A stretch of DNA of 37,059 nucleotides, taken from positions 1 to 37,059 of the IMG/VR virus record IMGVR_UViG_3300023174_000370. One strand, given 5' to 3'. This document shows positions 7,009 through 17,042 of the stretch, one piece after another. The notes beneath the pieces were generated by a model. That model had not been told where the DNA came from. It saw nothing but the letters and a program-made list of their open reading frames with translations, and did no database searches. The stretch is from a virus. The position numbers and the translations under genes are program-made. The stretch's first letter is position 1; each line of letters opens with the position of its first letter.

Positions 7009-8847
7009 TTATATGCTGCTTTCTGTCTTAAGTGAGCCAGAGCCTAAGCCTGAACTGCCACTAAATTTTGCTACGCTTCGCGCTGCTCGGCGTTGGCTAT
7101 CAAGAATTGCTGCTTGGTCTTTTCCTAAGATTGCTGATACTGCGCTGAGGTCATTGTACTTAGCACCTTCGGTAGCAGCAAGACTGGCTTGAGTATCTGC
7201 AAGTGTACGAGCCTGTTGGAAAGTAACATCAAGGGCTTGCAAGTCCATAGTTCCTGCTGCATTGATAAACGATTCAGCAACACCATACCCTGCTTTACCT
7301 TCGGTTGTTCCAAAGTCAAATTTAGATTTGCCTGCCTTAGCACCAATTTCTGCAGCACGGGCTTGGCGTTGGATAATGTCAAGACCAATGGTTGGGTTAA
7401 GTAAGTAAGCAATTGCTGCTGACTTATCTACACCGTAGTAAAGGTTAAGTTCAGAAAGAACATCTGGATTCTGTTCAACATCTTGAGCAGCCAAGGCAAC
7501 TACAGTTTCAAATCTCTTAGGTGATACTAAGTTACCAATTTGCTTGCCTAGTTCGGCAGTAGTTCCAAATATGTTCTTGTCAATGCCATAGTAATCAAGT
7601 GTCTGTAACATGCTCTTTTCTTGGCTGATATATGTTCCAGCATCTATTGCTTTACCAGCAGCAGACAGAGCAGCCATGCCAGGGAATCTATTTTTCCAGG
7701 CTTGAGTCTTTTGTAGTTCTAAATACATTTGAGAATTTGTATAGTCCTGCTTAATCATTGTGTCTATCTCATCAACTAAATCTTGAGGTAGACCAAGTGC
7801 TTTAAGAGTGTTACCAAATTCAACACGAGCATCAAGTCTGCCTTGGGCAGCAATATCATCTGCAGTTTTTTGAGCCACATTAACGATAACACCATTGGCA
7901 TAAGTTGAACCAAACTTTGTACCTGTAAATGGTTTGCCATCTACGCTGAACGGGTCGGTTGTTGTGCCACTGCCAGTAAAGTTTGCACCTAATGTTGAAG
8001 TTACTGGTGTTGTAGTTACAGCAGTACTTGTAACAGCAGTAGTAGTAACAGCAGTAGTAGTTGTTGGCTTAGTTGTAGTTGTAGGTTTAGTAACAGTAGT
8101 AGTTGGTTTTGTTGTTACAGCGGCAGTAACTGCGCTTCCCGCAGGTTTCCATGTATTTGTTCCTGGGTCAAACACTGGCTGAGCAACAAGAGTATTAGCA
8201 CCTAAAGATGAACCCGCAGTACCTTGTGTTGCTCCACCTATAGCACGAGCGCCATAGGTAGCGCGGTTAATATCGTTATCAACTGCTGCGTAAAGTTTCC
8301 ATTGTCCCGCCCCTACGCCACCAACCCAAGAATAATACTGAATCATTCCTGGAGTTTGTGGAGCCTCTGGGCGTACAGCATAGTTAAACATTGGGTCAGT
8401 CTTGGCACGAGCCTCAGCATCTGCTGCCATCTGTGCTTCACGAGAAGCCTGGAGGTAATCCATCTTTTCGTCTTGAGTCATAGCAGCACGCTGTGCTGAA
8501 GTTAAGTCAGCATAATTAGTTTTAGTTGGGTCTGGCTTTGCTACATTAGCAACAGGCGCAGGTTTAACAACAGTAGTAGGGGTATCTGTGGAATTACGGT
8601 CAATTCCCATTGATGCATCTTTTTGTGCATCAGTAACAATTGGAACTGCTGCTTGAGGAACTGTTGCTTTGGTAGCAATACCAGCAGACTCTGCTGCTGC
8701 AACAGAAGCCTTAGCGCCTGCAATTTTTGTTTGCTCATCTACTACGGGAGCAGGTGCTACTGGTTCATTTGTTTTTGCGCTAACAAGAACATCTAAAGCA
8801 TCAAGAGATGACATACCGCCATCAATCATCATTGCATTTAATCTCAC
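7009..8847 (-). CDS. Internal virion protein with Thr-rich linker (612 aa)
   Basis: A GTG at 8847 overlaps the upstream stop (TAGTG); an ATG five codons on is an alternative start. The N-terminal half is Ala/Val/Pro-rich. Residues about 245-290 are a Thr/Lys/Pro/Val linker built on TTKPTTT and TAVTTT repeats. The C-terminal half is helical: RFPGMAALSAAGKAIDAGTY, then EKSMLQTLDYYGIDKNIFG and SPKRFETVVALAAQDV. This pattern recalls ejected or inner virion proteins of actinophages, but I cannot name the family. The last codons encode SLKTESSI across a TTAAGACA octamer. It is grouped with two other probable internal virion genes. Confidence 0.65.
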   Translation of the reverse strand: MRLNAMMIDGGMSSLDALDVLVSAKTNEPVAPAPVVDEQTKIAGAKASVAAAESAGIATKATVPQAAVPIVTDAQKDASMGIDRNSTDTPTTVVKPAPVANVAKPDPTKTNYADLTSAQRAAMTQDEKMDYLQASREAQMAADAEARAKTDPMFNYAVRPEAPQTPGMIQYYSWVGGVGAGQWKLYAAVDNDINRATYGARAIGGATQGTAGSSLGANTLVAQPVFDPGTNTWKPAGSAVTAAVTTKPTTTVTKPTTTTKPTTTTAVTTTAVTSTAVTTTPVTSTLGANFTGSGTTTDPFSVDGKPFTGTKFGSTYANGVIVNVAQKTADDIAAQGRLDARVEFGNTLKALGLPQDLVDEIDTMIKQDYTNSQMYLELQKTQAWKNRFPGMAALSAAGKAIDAGTYISQEKSMLQTLDYYGIDKNIFGTTAELGKQIGNLVSPKRFETVVALAAQDVEQNPDVLSELNLYYGVDKSAAIAYLLNPTIGLDIIQRQARAAEIGAKAGKSKFDFGTTEGKAGYGVAESFINAAGTMDLQALDVTFQQARTLADTQASLAATEGAKYNDLSAVSAILGKDQAAILDSQRRAARSVAKFSGSSGLGSGSLKTESSI

Positions 8848-10289
8848 TAGCCCACCAATCCAAACATCTTAGCCAGGTCAAGCGCCTTAGAACTGTATGT
8901 TTCTTTAGCGTTGCGAGTCTGCTGCCATAATGGGTCATTCTTAACTTCTTTAGTAAAGTCAGCAAATGTACGAGCAGCACCTGTTGTACTATCAATTGTT
9001 TTCTTCATTAAGTCATCCCAAGTAACATTGCTTTCATCTACCTCAAGTAGACCAGCCATCTGTCCACGGTATGAACGAGTTGCTTCGTATAGAGTACGAC
9101 CAGATTCAAGGGCTTCTTTAAATGCTTTGTTGTTAGGATTGTCAAGAGCCTGACGGCGCATCTCGCTAATGTAGTAACTAGCATCACGACCGTCACTTGA
9201 ATTAAGCAAAGAGTTGTTAATCATCTTTTCATAAGCAGGCGTAATTTCTACACCGTATGCGTAGGCAGTATCACGAATCTTAGATAGCGAACTGCCAATC
9301 TCACCGCCACCAGTAAACATAATGCCCGCTTGAGTGGCAAGATAGTCTCGAAGTTGGTTATCATCCCAACCATTCTTGACTGCTTCTTGTGCAATACCAC
9401 TGACATAACCAGTCTTGTCGTAAGCCTTACCAGTTACAGGGTCAATACCTGATGGAGTAATACCTAGTTGTTCTAAGTAACTAGATACAGATGCAACCTT
9501 GTTGCGAATTAACTCAACAGTTGTTGATTGTTTGCGTGGGTCATGTGTATCTAAATACCACTGGCGTAGGCTAGGTAGGGTTGTTTGCCACCAAGATGTG
9601 CCTTCAAGTGCCATCTGAAAATTCTCTGCGGTCCAGCCTTCTTTAGATGCTCTATCAAACAAGCCATCAATTTCAGCCTTTTGCTTCTTGTCATCAAGTC
9701 CAGAAAAAGTTGTGCGTAGGTAATCAACATACATTGTCTTAAGAGCAAGTTCTTTATCAGCAACTGCTTTGTCGGCAATTGCTTTTGCTGCTGCTGCTTT
9801 GTCAGATGCAGCCTTTGCTGCTGCTGCAGCCTTTGCATCGGCTGCTGCTTTTGCTGCTGTTGCTGATTCGATATTATCTGGGATGCCGTTTTTGTTTTTA
9901 TCTACAACAGTTGAAGTAGTTGCATTAGTTGTAGTCGCAGTTGTAGTAGTTGCTGTTGTCTTGCCATCAAATTTATTAAGAGCATCTTTTGCTGCTTGAA
10001 TTTCTGCAGCGGTACCTGAGTCTGTAACACGAGTTAACTTGTCAACTAACTTCTGACGAGCAGCCTTATCTTGAGTTGCTTTGGTTACACCAATTTCAGC
10101 ATTGGTTGCTTCTTGTAAACTTTTAATTGTTGTGCTCAAGGCTTTGTATTGCTTAAGAGCCTTGTTGTAATCTGCTGAGCCAACCTTGGCACTGTCAAGC
10201 ATCTTCTTCCATTGTGCTTGAGCAATGTAGGCTTGCTTTAACTTATCAGCATTGCTCTGAGGCGGGGTGTAGTTATATTGGGTAACCAT
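8847..10289 (-). CDS. Internal virion protein with possible calcium-binding loop (480 aa)
   Basis: A 480-residue, mainly helical protein. Residues 1-105 form helices rich in Lys and Ala. A Thr-rich spacer (KTTATTTTATTTNATTSTVV) leads to DKNKNGIPDNIE, which matches the DxNxNGIPD calcium-binding loop of thrombospondin type 3-like and related repeats. An Ala/Lys coiled coil (about residues 143-185) follows, then a helical C-terminal domain (WWQTTLPSLRQWYLDTHDPR, later YYISEMRRQALDNPNNKAF). It lies between two other putative internal virion genes and shares TAATG and TAGTG junctions with them. Role in DNA ejection is inference. Confidence 0.65.
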   Translation of the reverse strand: MVTQYNYTPPQSNADKLKQAYIAQAQWKKMLDSAKVGSADYNKALKQYKALSTTIKSLQEATNAEIGVTKATQDKAARQKLVDKLTRVTDSGTAAEIQAAKDALNKFDGKTTATTTTATTTNATTSTVVDKNKNGIPDNIESATAAKAAADAKAAAAAKAASDKAAAAKAIADKAVADKELALKTMYVDYLRTTFSGLDDKKQKAEIDGLFDRASKEGWTAENFQMALEGTSWWQTTLPSLRQWYLDTHDPRKQSTTVELIRNKVASVSSYLEQLGITPSGIDPVTGKAYDKTGYVSGIAQEAVKNGWDDNQLRDYLATQAGIMFTGGGEIGSSLSKIRDTAYAYGVEITPAYEKMINNSLLNSSDGRDASYYISEMRRQALDNPNNKAFKEALESGRTLYEATRSYRGQMAGLLEVDESNVTWDDLMKKTIDSTTGAARTFADFTKEVKNDPLWQQTRNAKETYSSKALDLAKMFGLVG

Positions 10290-10630
10290 TACTGAACCTG
10301 CGCCTTTCTAACATCGGCTGAAACTGCCTGATAGATAACATCAAGATATTTATTATCTTGCTTAATCTTGTACTCAGGCGATGCCATAAGTGCATTGGTA
10401 AGAGCCTGTTGACGAGCAGCCGTGCTTGTGTCTTGAGACTGATTCATAATAAGGTTGATTGCTTTTGAGTAATCGTTACCTGTGGCATTGCGACCGAGTA
10501 GTTGTTGGTATACAGATTGAACTGCATAGTCTGCTTCTTGCTTAGTAAAGACAGGACCAGTAGAGGTGACTGTTCCGCCACCAGCATTAGCCTTTGCTGC
10601 TGCAACCAATTTTGCGAAGTCAATTGCCAT
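10289..10630 (-). CDS. Small internal virion protein with LLGRNAT motif (113 aa)
   Basis: The preferred start is the ATG at 10630 (MAIDFAKLVAAAKANAGGGT), one base after the stop of the giant gene; a longer in-frame start lies inside that gene. The protein contains YAVQSVYQQLLGRNATGNDY, then ALTNALMASPEYKIKQDNKY. The Y-x2-LLGR-x-AT pattern recurs in phage internal proteins and looks like a helical bundle. It is placed directly after the giant internal protein, so a joint function in the ejection assembly is likely but unproven. Confidence 0.7.
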   Translation of the reverse strand: MAIDFAKLVAAAKANAGGGTVTSTGPVFTKQEADYAVQSVYQQLLGRNATGNDYSKAINLIMNQSQDTSTAARQQALTNALMASPEYKIKQDNKYLDVIYQAVSADVRKAQVQ

Positions 10631-10631
10631 A

Positions 10632-13600
10632 TTATAGCACCACCGAATCATTTGCGAAGTAACGGTTAATAAATTGTTCAAACTCTGGACTGCCGTTGGT
10701 TAGTTCATCTACAAACATTTCGTAGACCTGAGCAATATCTGCATTGCTTTTAGCACTAAGTGTTGCCGAACCACCAGCAGCATCTCGTTCATTTAAGATT
10801 GCAGCAATTTGTTTGCGACCATCAAGATAAACAAGGGCTTGTTTTACTACAGCGCGATTGCCGTTTTGAGCCATCCATTTTTTATCTTTAAATGCTGTTT
10901 CAAGTAACTTTGCTCGGCGTTCGTACTTGGCTTTGTCAGGTGAAACATAGGCTGAATACCAGTCAAGGTTTTCAATTTTCATCTGGTCAAGCCAAAGCGC
11001 TTTTACATCTTTAAGAATCTTCATATCTGGGTCTTTAGAATCAGTAATACCGTTCTGCTTTTGGTATGCGCTGATTTGACCCATAAGGTCTTGGTAATCT
11101 GTCCAACCACGCTTGACATTAGATTCAATGAGAAGTTCATTGGCTGTGCGATTCTTACGGTATGTATCCCCACTGCCAGGTGTTGAGCCATGCTTGTATT
11201 GCCATTGGTATGCAGCCTGTGAGAATGTGTACTGGTCATCGCCATCGTTAGCCAAGAACCCTAGAAGTTCTGGGTCACCTGAACTCTGAGCCTGAGCCAT
11301 AAGGTTTGAGAACTTGCGAAGGTTACGCACTGTTCCAAGGCTTGGCTCTAGTCCACCCTCATTCTTTGATTGACTAATAGTTGCTTCAAAAAAATCTGGG
11401 TACATCTCAAGGAACTTAGCCTCAGCCATTCCCATTACGCGTTCGCCAGTCTGTGGGTCACGGTAGTCAGCGTATTGCTGCTGGAACTGACGGTATGTTT
11501 GAGCGTAGAAATCAACCTCAGGAGCCACAGCAAATGGTGCTGAGATAGAAGTCAAAGCACGAAGGAAAAAGAACTTGTTAGTTCTATCTGTAACTTCTTG
11601 CACTGTTGGCGGAGTATCACGCTTGCCTTGGTTGTATCTGTAAGTTTCATAACGAAGCATTTGATTGTATGAACGAACATACAAATCATTTTTGTTCCAC
11701 ACTGTACTCAAACGGCGTAGCGCTGATGGCAAGAATAGGTCAGATGATTTCTGTGGCATACCCGCTGGGAAAAACACCTTAAGTGCATCTTCTAATTCAG
11801 GGCGTTCCTTAAGTACTAAGTACGCAGGAAGCACAGCAAATGGACCAATACCTGGGTTGCCAGGTTGACCCTGTGTAATAACATCAAGGCTTGACAATGG
11901 AATGTTGATGTTTTTAAATGAATCTTCTACAACCGCACGCCATGACTTAGGCAATGTGTCAATAAATCCTTGAGGTACTTGTACTACAAGGTTAGCCATT
12001 TGACCACCTTGTAATTTAGTTGCATCTGTAATGCGGTTACCATCTTGGTCAACAATAGTTTGACCATTAACAACCTGTGCAACTGTGCGACCTGCTGTAG
12101 CAATAAGCGCTGGATTCTCAGCAGCCATGCCACCCCAACGGCGTAGCGTATTTTCATAGGCTGCGTAGAATGGGAATAACAACTTAACTACACGGCTTGA
12201 AGATGCACCGCTACGGCGAACAATTGTAAACAATGTGCGTTCAACTTCTTGGCGTGATGTTTCACGAGCATGAGTTACAGCGCGAGTAAGTTCATTAGCA
12301 GTTAGTTTTTCTGAACCTTTGACACGAGCAATTGCTTCAACATTAAGTTTAAGTTGCTTGTCATACATTGCTGCAGCAAGTGGATGGCGAGCAAATACAT
12401 CTTCTGGAAGTGAACCAAGGAAGCGCATAACACGGCGATTAACGGTATCAATGATGCGCTCTTGGTCTTTGTATTCTTTAGAGGTAACAACAAGTAAACC
12501 GTTTAATGGCTGTAACTTTTCAGGCTGTGCTGAGAAGCGTTCAGTTAAGAACTTTTGTATATCTCCACCTGATAGTGGCTTGCCATCTTCTTTAGCAGCG
12601 CTAAGAATCATCTCTGTTTCGCCGTCAGGAATGTAAGCCTTAACAGCGCCACGAGTAACGCCTAGTTTTTCAATTAACTTCTCATCCATCTCACCGCTTG
12701 ATACTTTGTGGAAACCAAAGTATTTGCCAGGTTGAGTGTATGTTTCGTTAGCGTAACGCTGTCCCTCACGAGTATGGAACCATTTAAGAATGTCATCATC
12801 AGATTTCTTATCAAGAATCTGACGGACAACAGCATCCATAACACCTGTCTCAGGGTCACGGAAATGCATGTTAAGAATGTTTGCCCAGCCTTCAAAGTAG
12901 CGTGGGTCTGTTGGCTCAACTAAGCGTACGCTGCGAGAACCGATACCTGTAAGGAAAGCCATCTCTTGATTAGATACTTGGTTGTTCCAAGTCTGTTCAG
13001 CAGATGTGCGACCCATGAACCATGTTGCATCTTGGTACGCTTTAGGCAGTTCGTATGTATGTCCACCAGCGGTAACTTGATGGTATCCATAACCAATACG
13101 CTGCTTAACAGCATTTGATTCTGCTACATCAATACGAGCACCAAGGCGAGTGACAGCATCATCAAGGGCAGAAAGAGATTCAGCCTTGCTGCGAGCAATG
13201 TTTGCAGCAGCATCTTCAATACCGTTGTTAATCATTGCCTGTAAACCATCTTGTAGGTAGTAAGGCGATACAGCGTTATCTCTGATACCTGAGCGTGCAC
13301 GCTTGCGTGAAGCACGGCTTGCTAAACGGCGTTCCTTTGGAGTCATGTTGGCTGCTTCAAAATCAACAGCAACATCTGCCATAGCCTGAGGTAAAGCACC
13401 TTCTTCAAGTGACTTTACATAACGGGCAACCTGTGCTTGGCGACCTTTAGAGCCAATAGAGCCAGGAAGAATGATGTGACTTAAGCCAGCAGCACGCTTG
13501 TCATCGGTAACAAGTAAACTGCCATAGCCATTGTCTGTAGCCCAACGGGTAACTTCATCGTTCTTGTCTTGCCAGCCTTTTGTCTTAAGCCATGTACTAA

Positions 13601-16600
13601 AGTTAGAAGCCTTATTAGCAAATACTTCTGTCTTAAGTTCTTCTGGCAGGTTACGCCATGAACCAACAATTTCCCCTGGAGTTAAATCTTCACCAGGCTT
13701 AGTAGTTGGTACAAATTCTTTTTCTGCTTTCTTAGTAAGAGTTAATGTCTTACCATAAGAGAGAATCTGGGCTGTCTTACCTTCGTTGTAACCAACGCGG
13801 AACACTGGGCGGTATGTCCAGTCTTTAAACAGCACTGTTTCAAACTCATCATTTTCAAGGGCAAGTACAAGTGTTTCGTAATCAATAGCCTTGACACGCT
13901 GCCATGTAGAACCCTTTTTGATTTCAACTTTCTTGCCAGCATTAACAGCATCAATCATGTCTGACTGGAGTTTGAGTGTGGCTTCGTTAAGAACATCAGC
14001 ACGCTTAGCCGTAGGTAGAGATAAATCTTCAACAATGGCTCGCAATGTAACAATTGGTGCAACAGCAGGTTTGTTTGGTAGGAAATTTTCTTGACCTGGA
14101 ATTATGCCAACAACTTCAAATTTAGTTCCTGCTGGGAGCAAAACTTCTTGTTCTGCAGCATAAAAATTATCTTCTTTAAATCCAGCGTAGGTAGCATTGA
14201 TGTCTAAACCTTTAGTACCTTTAGGTAACTGTATTGTTACAATAGTATCTTTGGGTCTACCTTGACTGTCTGCTAATTTGTTAGCAAATTTTTCTGCGCT
14301 GCGGCGTTCTTTAGATGTAGATACAAAACCTTTTTCAGTAATGACATCGCCAATTTTTGCATTTAAAATATCTGGATTAGCAGTTCCACGATATACAACT
14401 GTATTTTGTTTAATAACGCTTCGCTGAATAGCATGTTTTAAATCGTTAATAGGAAAATCTTTTGCATACCCTTTAGCAAATTCGCCAGTTGGAAGTCCTC
14501 TTAAAACATTTTGAACACTTGTTCTTCCCAGTAAATCTTTACTGACATATCTTGCAATAGCATCAAATTCTACCTGAGGCATTTTTTCAATGATGCCTTC
14601 GGTGCCAATTTCATCGCCAGGTTTAGCAGTTGGCTTTTGTCCAAGGCGACCAGGTTTACCAGTCTTAGTTGGAATGTACTGCTCTACTGAGGCAATTACG
14701 CCACCCTGAGAGTAGCGGTCAGCAACTGACTTAACGCCTGAGGTAGAGATAGGGCGTGACTCATCTAAATTAAATTTAGTTGGAGAACCATGGTATGTAA
14801 CCTTTGATTCTAAATCTGCTAACGCACCCATAAGAAGTCTGACTTCATCTTCAACGCGAAGTGGTTGCCCACCCTTTTCAGGCATTGGACCTTGACGGTC
14901 AATGAAACCTTTACGGCTATCAAGCAACTCACCGAGGCGTTGGTTAATGTGCTTGACCATCTGCTGAGATGTCATGTCATCGTTACGAAGTGCATCTACA
15001 TAACGACCGACTTCATCTTTCAAAACATTTGAATCATCGGCACGACCAAGCAACACATTGATGTGGTCACCTAAGCGTGAGAAACCTGTCTTACGGTTAT
15101 TGAAGAAGCGTACTGCTCCTTCTTTACCGTTGGCTAGGAACATACCTGGTAGGGCAAATCCCTTAGCAGCCATAGATAGTTGAGCCTCAGTTAAGTTACG
15201 AACTGTGTAGCCAAGGCGCATCAATACAGATGTCTTAAAGATGTCGTTAACTGTGTCAAGGGCAGCAAGTCCCTTTTGTCCACGCAACGCTAAATCTTGT
15301 GTGTCAATCCCTGAAAGTAATGTTTTAAGAGAACCTTCATGTGCATCAATTGCGTACTTAAGTTTACGCATGTCAGCAATAATAACCGTGTTGGCTGCTT
15401 CACGATTTAGAATCGGAGCAACAGCGTGTTGAATTGTGTCGCCTACAAAGTAAGAAATAAATCCTTGGTCTTTGTGTTTTTGAATTGCGTTAGCACGGCG
15501 AGAATCAAACAACTGGTACAGTTTATCAATTTCATCTTTTGAATACTTTGGGAATAAATGTGCAAGCGCTGTTTGTTCAGCCTTAACAATAACATCCATG
15601 CGCTCTGCTTCACTTGCGGCGGTAAGGTAATTGTCTGCTAGTTCACGACCCTTTAAACCAAAGGTGCGACCTGATAAATCATTAACTTCGCGCAAGAATG
15701 TATTAAACTCTTGGAATGAGTTACCATCGTTAACATTGAATACGCCACTTGGTAAATCTTCGCGGAAGTAATTAACAACTTTAATAACTGGATGAAGGCT
15801 GGTCTTTTGAAAAGTTTCAATTGATGGCTCGCCAAATGTGCGGGCTGATTGCTTCTGTGAAGCCTTAATTGATTTGCCTTTAGAAAAACCTGCTTCAAAT
15901 CCGTACTTAAGTTGAGTACCGCCTGTTGCAACTTTATCCATTGCCATTGCATAACGAGCATCTGTAGCAATTAAATCTGTTACATAACTATTTATAGCAG
16001 CATTGTGAGTTTCAGATACAAGGATGTCGCCATCTAGTGCACCATTAAGTAATTGGCGTTCTGCATGTGAAGGACCATCAAGGAACTTCTCAAGAACTAA
16101 ACCAGTCTGTGGGTCACGCTCAGCAAGTAAAGCCATAGCCTTTGTATTCTTACCAGTAATAGCGCTGAATACTTCACCAACTTCTTCAACGGTCTTAGCG
16201 CGACCAAAGAGAAATGCCATGGCATCAGGGTTGGTAACCTTCTTCTTTGCCCAGTAACCAGCCTGCTCAGCAGCATCGCTATTTGCTAAGAATTCTAAAT
16301 CTTTAGCAGCACGACCTTCGCCTTTAACGCCTTGGGCAACAAGTTCATCAACCTTTTCAGGTGACATTGCTACTTTGCCAAATACAGCCTTGGCAATACG
16401 ACCGTTAATCTGGTCATACATTGTTCCCTTAGAAACAATTACCGCACCTTTACCAAGGAATCCAGTAAATGTCAGTGGGTCAATAACGGTAGATGCAACT
16501 AAGTCGCCCATACCAGAAATGAATTTACCTGTGTATTGGTCTGAGAACGCAGCCTTACGGTCATTCTCATCAAACAAGTCAAAGCCTGCAGACATAAAAC

Positions 16601-17042
16601 GCAGGTTATTTTCTGTCCAGTCTTGGAAGAAACCACTGCGTTCACCTTGATTTTTACCAGGTGATAACAATGAAAGCGTTGCTTGACCTAAAGAAATTTC
16701 TTCTTTGTTGGCTTCAACGCGCATCTTGTATGCATCGTAAGATTCGCCAGCATTTTTAAACTTGTTGTACATCAAAGGGGTATCAAGGATTCCCTTTTCA
16801 ATAGCCTGGCGTGCAACGCCACCTAATTCATAAGACTTTTCGCCTACGGCAAGTACGCCCTTAACAGCAGCACGAATTGGAGTAGTTCCAATTTTACCAA
16901 TGTCTTTGGCTATATTTAAACTGTCAACATACCAAGGGTCATCATTGGACATTGCAGTAGACAAGTCATGGTAAAGACCTGCGACTCCAGTGAAGTCTGC
17001 AACGCCTTTAGCCATCTTGCCAAGAGTGTTAAACCAACTCAT
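10632..17042 (-). CDS. Giant internal virion protein with ADP-ribosyltransferase domain (2136 aa)
   Basis: The N-terminus (MSWFNTLGKMAKGVADFTGV) and the C-terminal third, with LLFPFYAAYENTLRRWGGMA and SISAPFAVAPEVDFYAQTYR, look like giant ejected proteins of short-tailed phages. Residues about 826-980 form an ADP-ribosyltransferase: helix QVEFDAIARYVSKDLLG, Arg885 in VVYRG, Ser-Thr-Ser 908-910 in GFVSTS, and Glu964-x-Glu966 in AEQEVLLPAG. This is the R-S-ExE set of arginine-type mono-ADP-ribosyltransferases such as PF03496 toxins. YHGSPTKF at 750 and NGYGSLLV near residue 1170 resemble the edges of another transferase-like domain. The domain probably enters the host with the DNA, as T4 Alt does. 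The start overlaps the upstream stop (ATGA). Confidence 0.85.
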   Translation of the reverse strand: MSWFNTLGKMAKGVADFTGVAGLYHDLSTAMSNDDPWYVDSLNIAKDIGKIGTTPIRAAVKGVLAVGEKSYELGGVARQAIEKGILDTPLMYNKFKNAGESYDAYKMRVEANKEEISLGQATLSLLSPGKNQGERSGFFQDWTENNLRFMSAGFDLFDENDRKAAFSDQYTGKFISGMGDLVASTVIDPLTFTGFLGKGAVIVSKGTMYDQINGRIAKAVFGKVAMSPEKVDELVAQGVKGEGRAAKDLEFLANSDAAEQAGYWAKKKVTNPDAMAFLFGRAKTVEEVGEVFSAITGKNTKAMALLAERDPQTGLVLEKFLDGPSHAERQLLNGALDGDILVSETHNAAINSYVTDLIATDARYAMAMDKVATGGTQLKYGFEAGFSKGKSIKASQKQSARTFGEPSIETFQKTSLHPVIKVVNYFREDLPSGVFNVNDGNSFQEFNTFLREVNDLSGRTFGLKGRELADNYLTAASEAERMDVIVKAEQTALAHLFPKYSKDEIDKLYQLFDSRRANAIQKHKDQGFISYFVGDTIQHAVAPILNREAANTVIIADMRKLKYAIDAHEGSLKTLLSGIDTQDLALRGQKGLAALDTVNDIFKTSVLMRLGYTVRNLTEAQLSMAAKGFALPGMFLANGKEGAVRFFNNRKTGFSRLGDHINVLLGRADDSNVLKDEVGRYVDALRNDDMTSQQMVKHINQRLGELLDSRKGFIDRQGPMPEKGGQPLRVEDEVRLLMGALADLESKVTYHGSPTKFNLDESRPISTSGVKSVADRYSQGGVIASVEQYIPTKTGKPGRLGQKPTAKPGDEIGTEGIIEKMPQVEFDAIARYVSKDLLGRTSVQNVLRGLPTGEFAKGYAKDFPINDLKHAIQRSVIKQNTVVYRGTANPDILNAKIGDVITEKGFVSTSKERRSAEKFANKLADSQGRPKDTIVTIQLPKGTKGLDINATYAGFKEDNFYAAEQEVLLPAGTKFEVVGIIPGQENFLPNKPAVAPIVTLRAIVEDLSLPTAKRADVLNEATLKLQSDMIDAVNAGKKVEIKKGSTWQRVKAIDYETLVLALENDEFETVLFKDWTYRPVFRVGYNEGKTAQILSYGKTLTLTKKAEKEFVPTTKPGEDLTPGEIVGSWRNLPEELKTEVFANKASNFSTWLKTKGWQDKNDEVTRWATDNGYGSLLVTDDKRAAGLSHIILPGSIGSKGRQAQVARYVKSLEEGALPQAMADVAVDFEAANMTPKERRLASRASRKRARSGIRDNAVSPYYLQDGLQAMINNGIEDAAANIARSKAESLSALDDAVTRLGARIDVAESNAVKQRIGYGYHQVTAGGHTYELPKAYQDATWFMGRTSAEQTWNNQVSNQEMAFLTGIGSRSVRLVEPTDPRYFEGWANILNMHFRDPETGVMDAVVRQILDKKSDDDILKWFHTREGQRYANETYTQPGKYFGFHKVSSGEMDEKLIEKLGVTRGAVKAYIPDGETEMILSAAKEDGKPLSGGDIQKFLTERFSAQPEKLQPLNGLLVVTSKEYKDQERIIDTVNRRVMRFLGSLPEDVFARHPLAAAMYDKQLKLNVEAIARVKGSEKLTANELTRAVTHARETSRQEVERTLFTIVRRSGASSSRVVKLLFPFYAAYENTLRRWGGMAAENPALIATAGRTVAQVVNGQTIVDQDGNRITDATKLQGGQMANLVVQVPQGFIDTLPKSWRAVVEDSFKNINIPLSSLDVITQGQPGNPGIGPFAVLPAYLVLKERPELEDALKVFFPAGMPQKSSDLFLPSALRRLSTVWNKNDLYVRSYNQMLRYETYRYNQGKRDTPPTVQEVTDRTNKFFFLRALTSISAPFAVAPEVDFYAQTYRQFQQQYADYRDPQTGERVMGMAEAKFLEMYPDFFEATISQSKNEGGLEPSLGTVRNLRKFSNLMAQAQSSGDPELLGFLANDGDDQYTFSQAAYQWQYKHGSTPGSGDTYRKNRTANELLIESNVKRGWTDYQDLMGQISAYQKQNGITDSKDPDMKILKDVKALWLDQMKIENLDWYSAYVSPDKAKYERRAKLLETAFKDKKWMAQNGNRAVVKQALVYLDGRKQIAAILNERDAAGGSATLSAKSNADIAQVYEMFVDELTNGSPEFEQFINRYFANDSVVL

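Noticed and set aside
13561-13636. TTAAGACA enrichment explained by preferred K-T dipeptides alone
   Set aside because: Several copies overlap stop/start codons or ribosome sites or are read in other frames (23544, 24112, 25918, 26428, 30000), so the protein sequence cannot be the cause.
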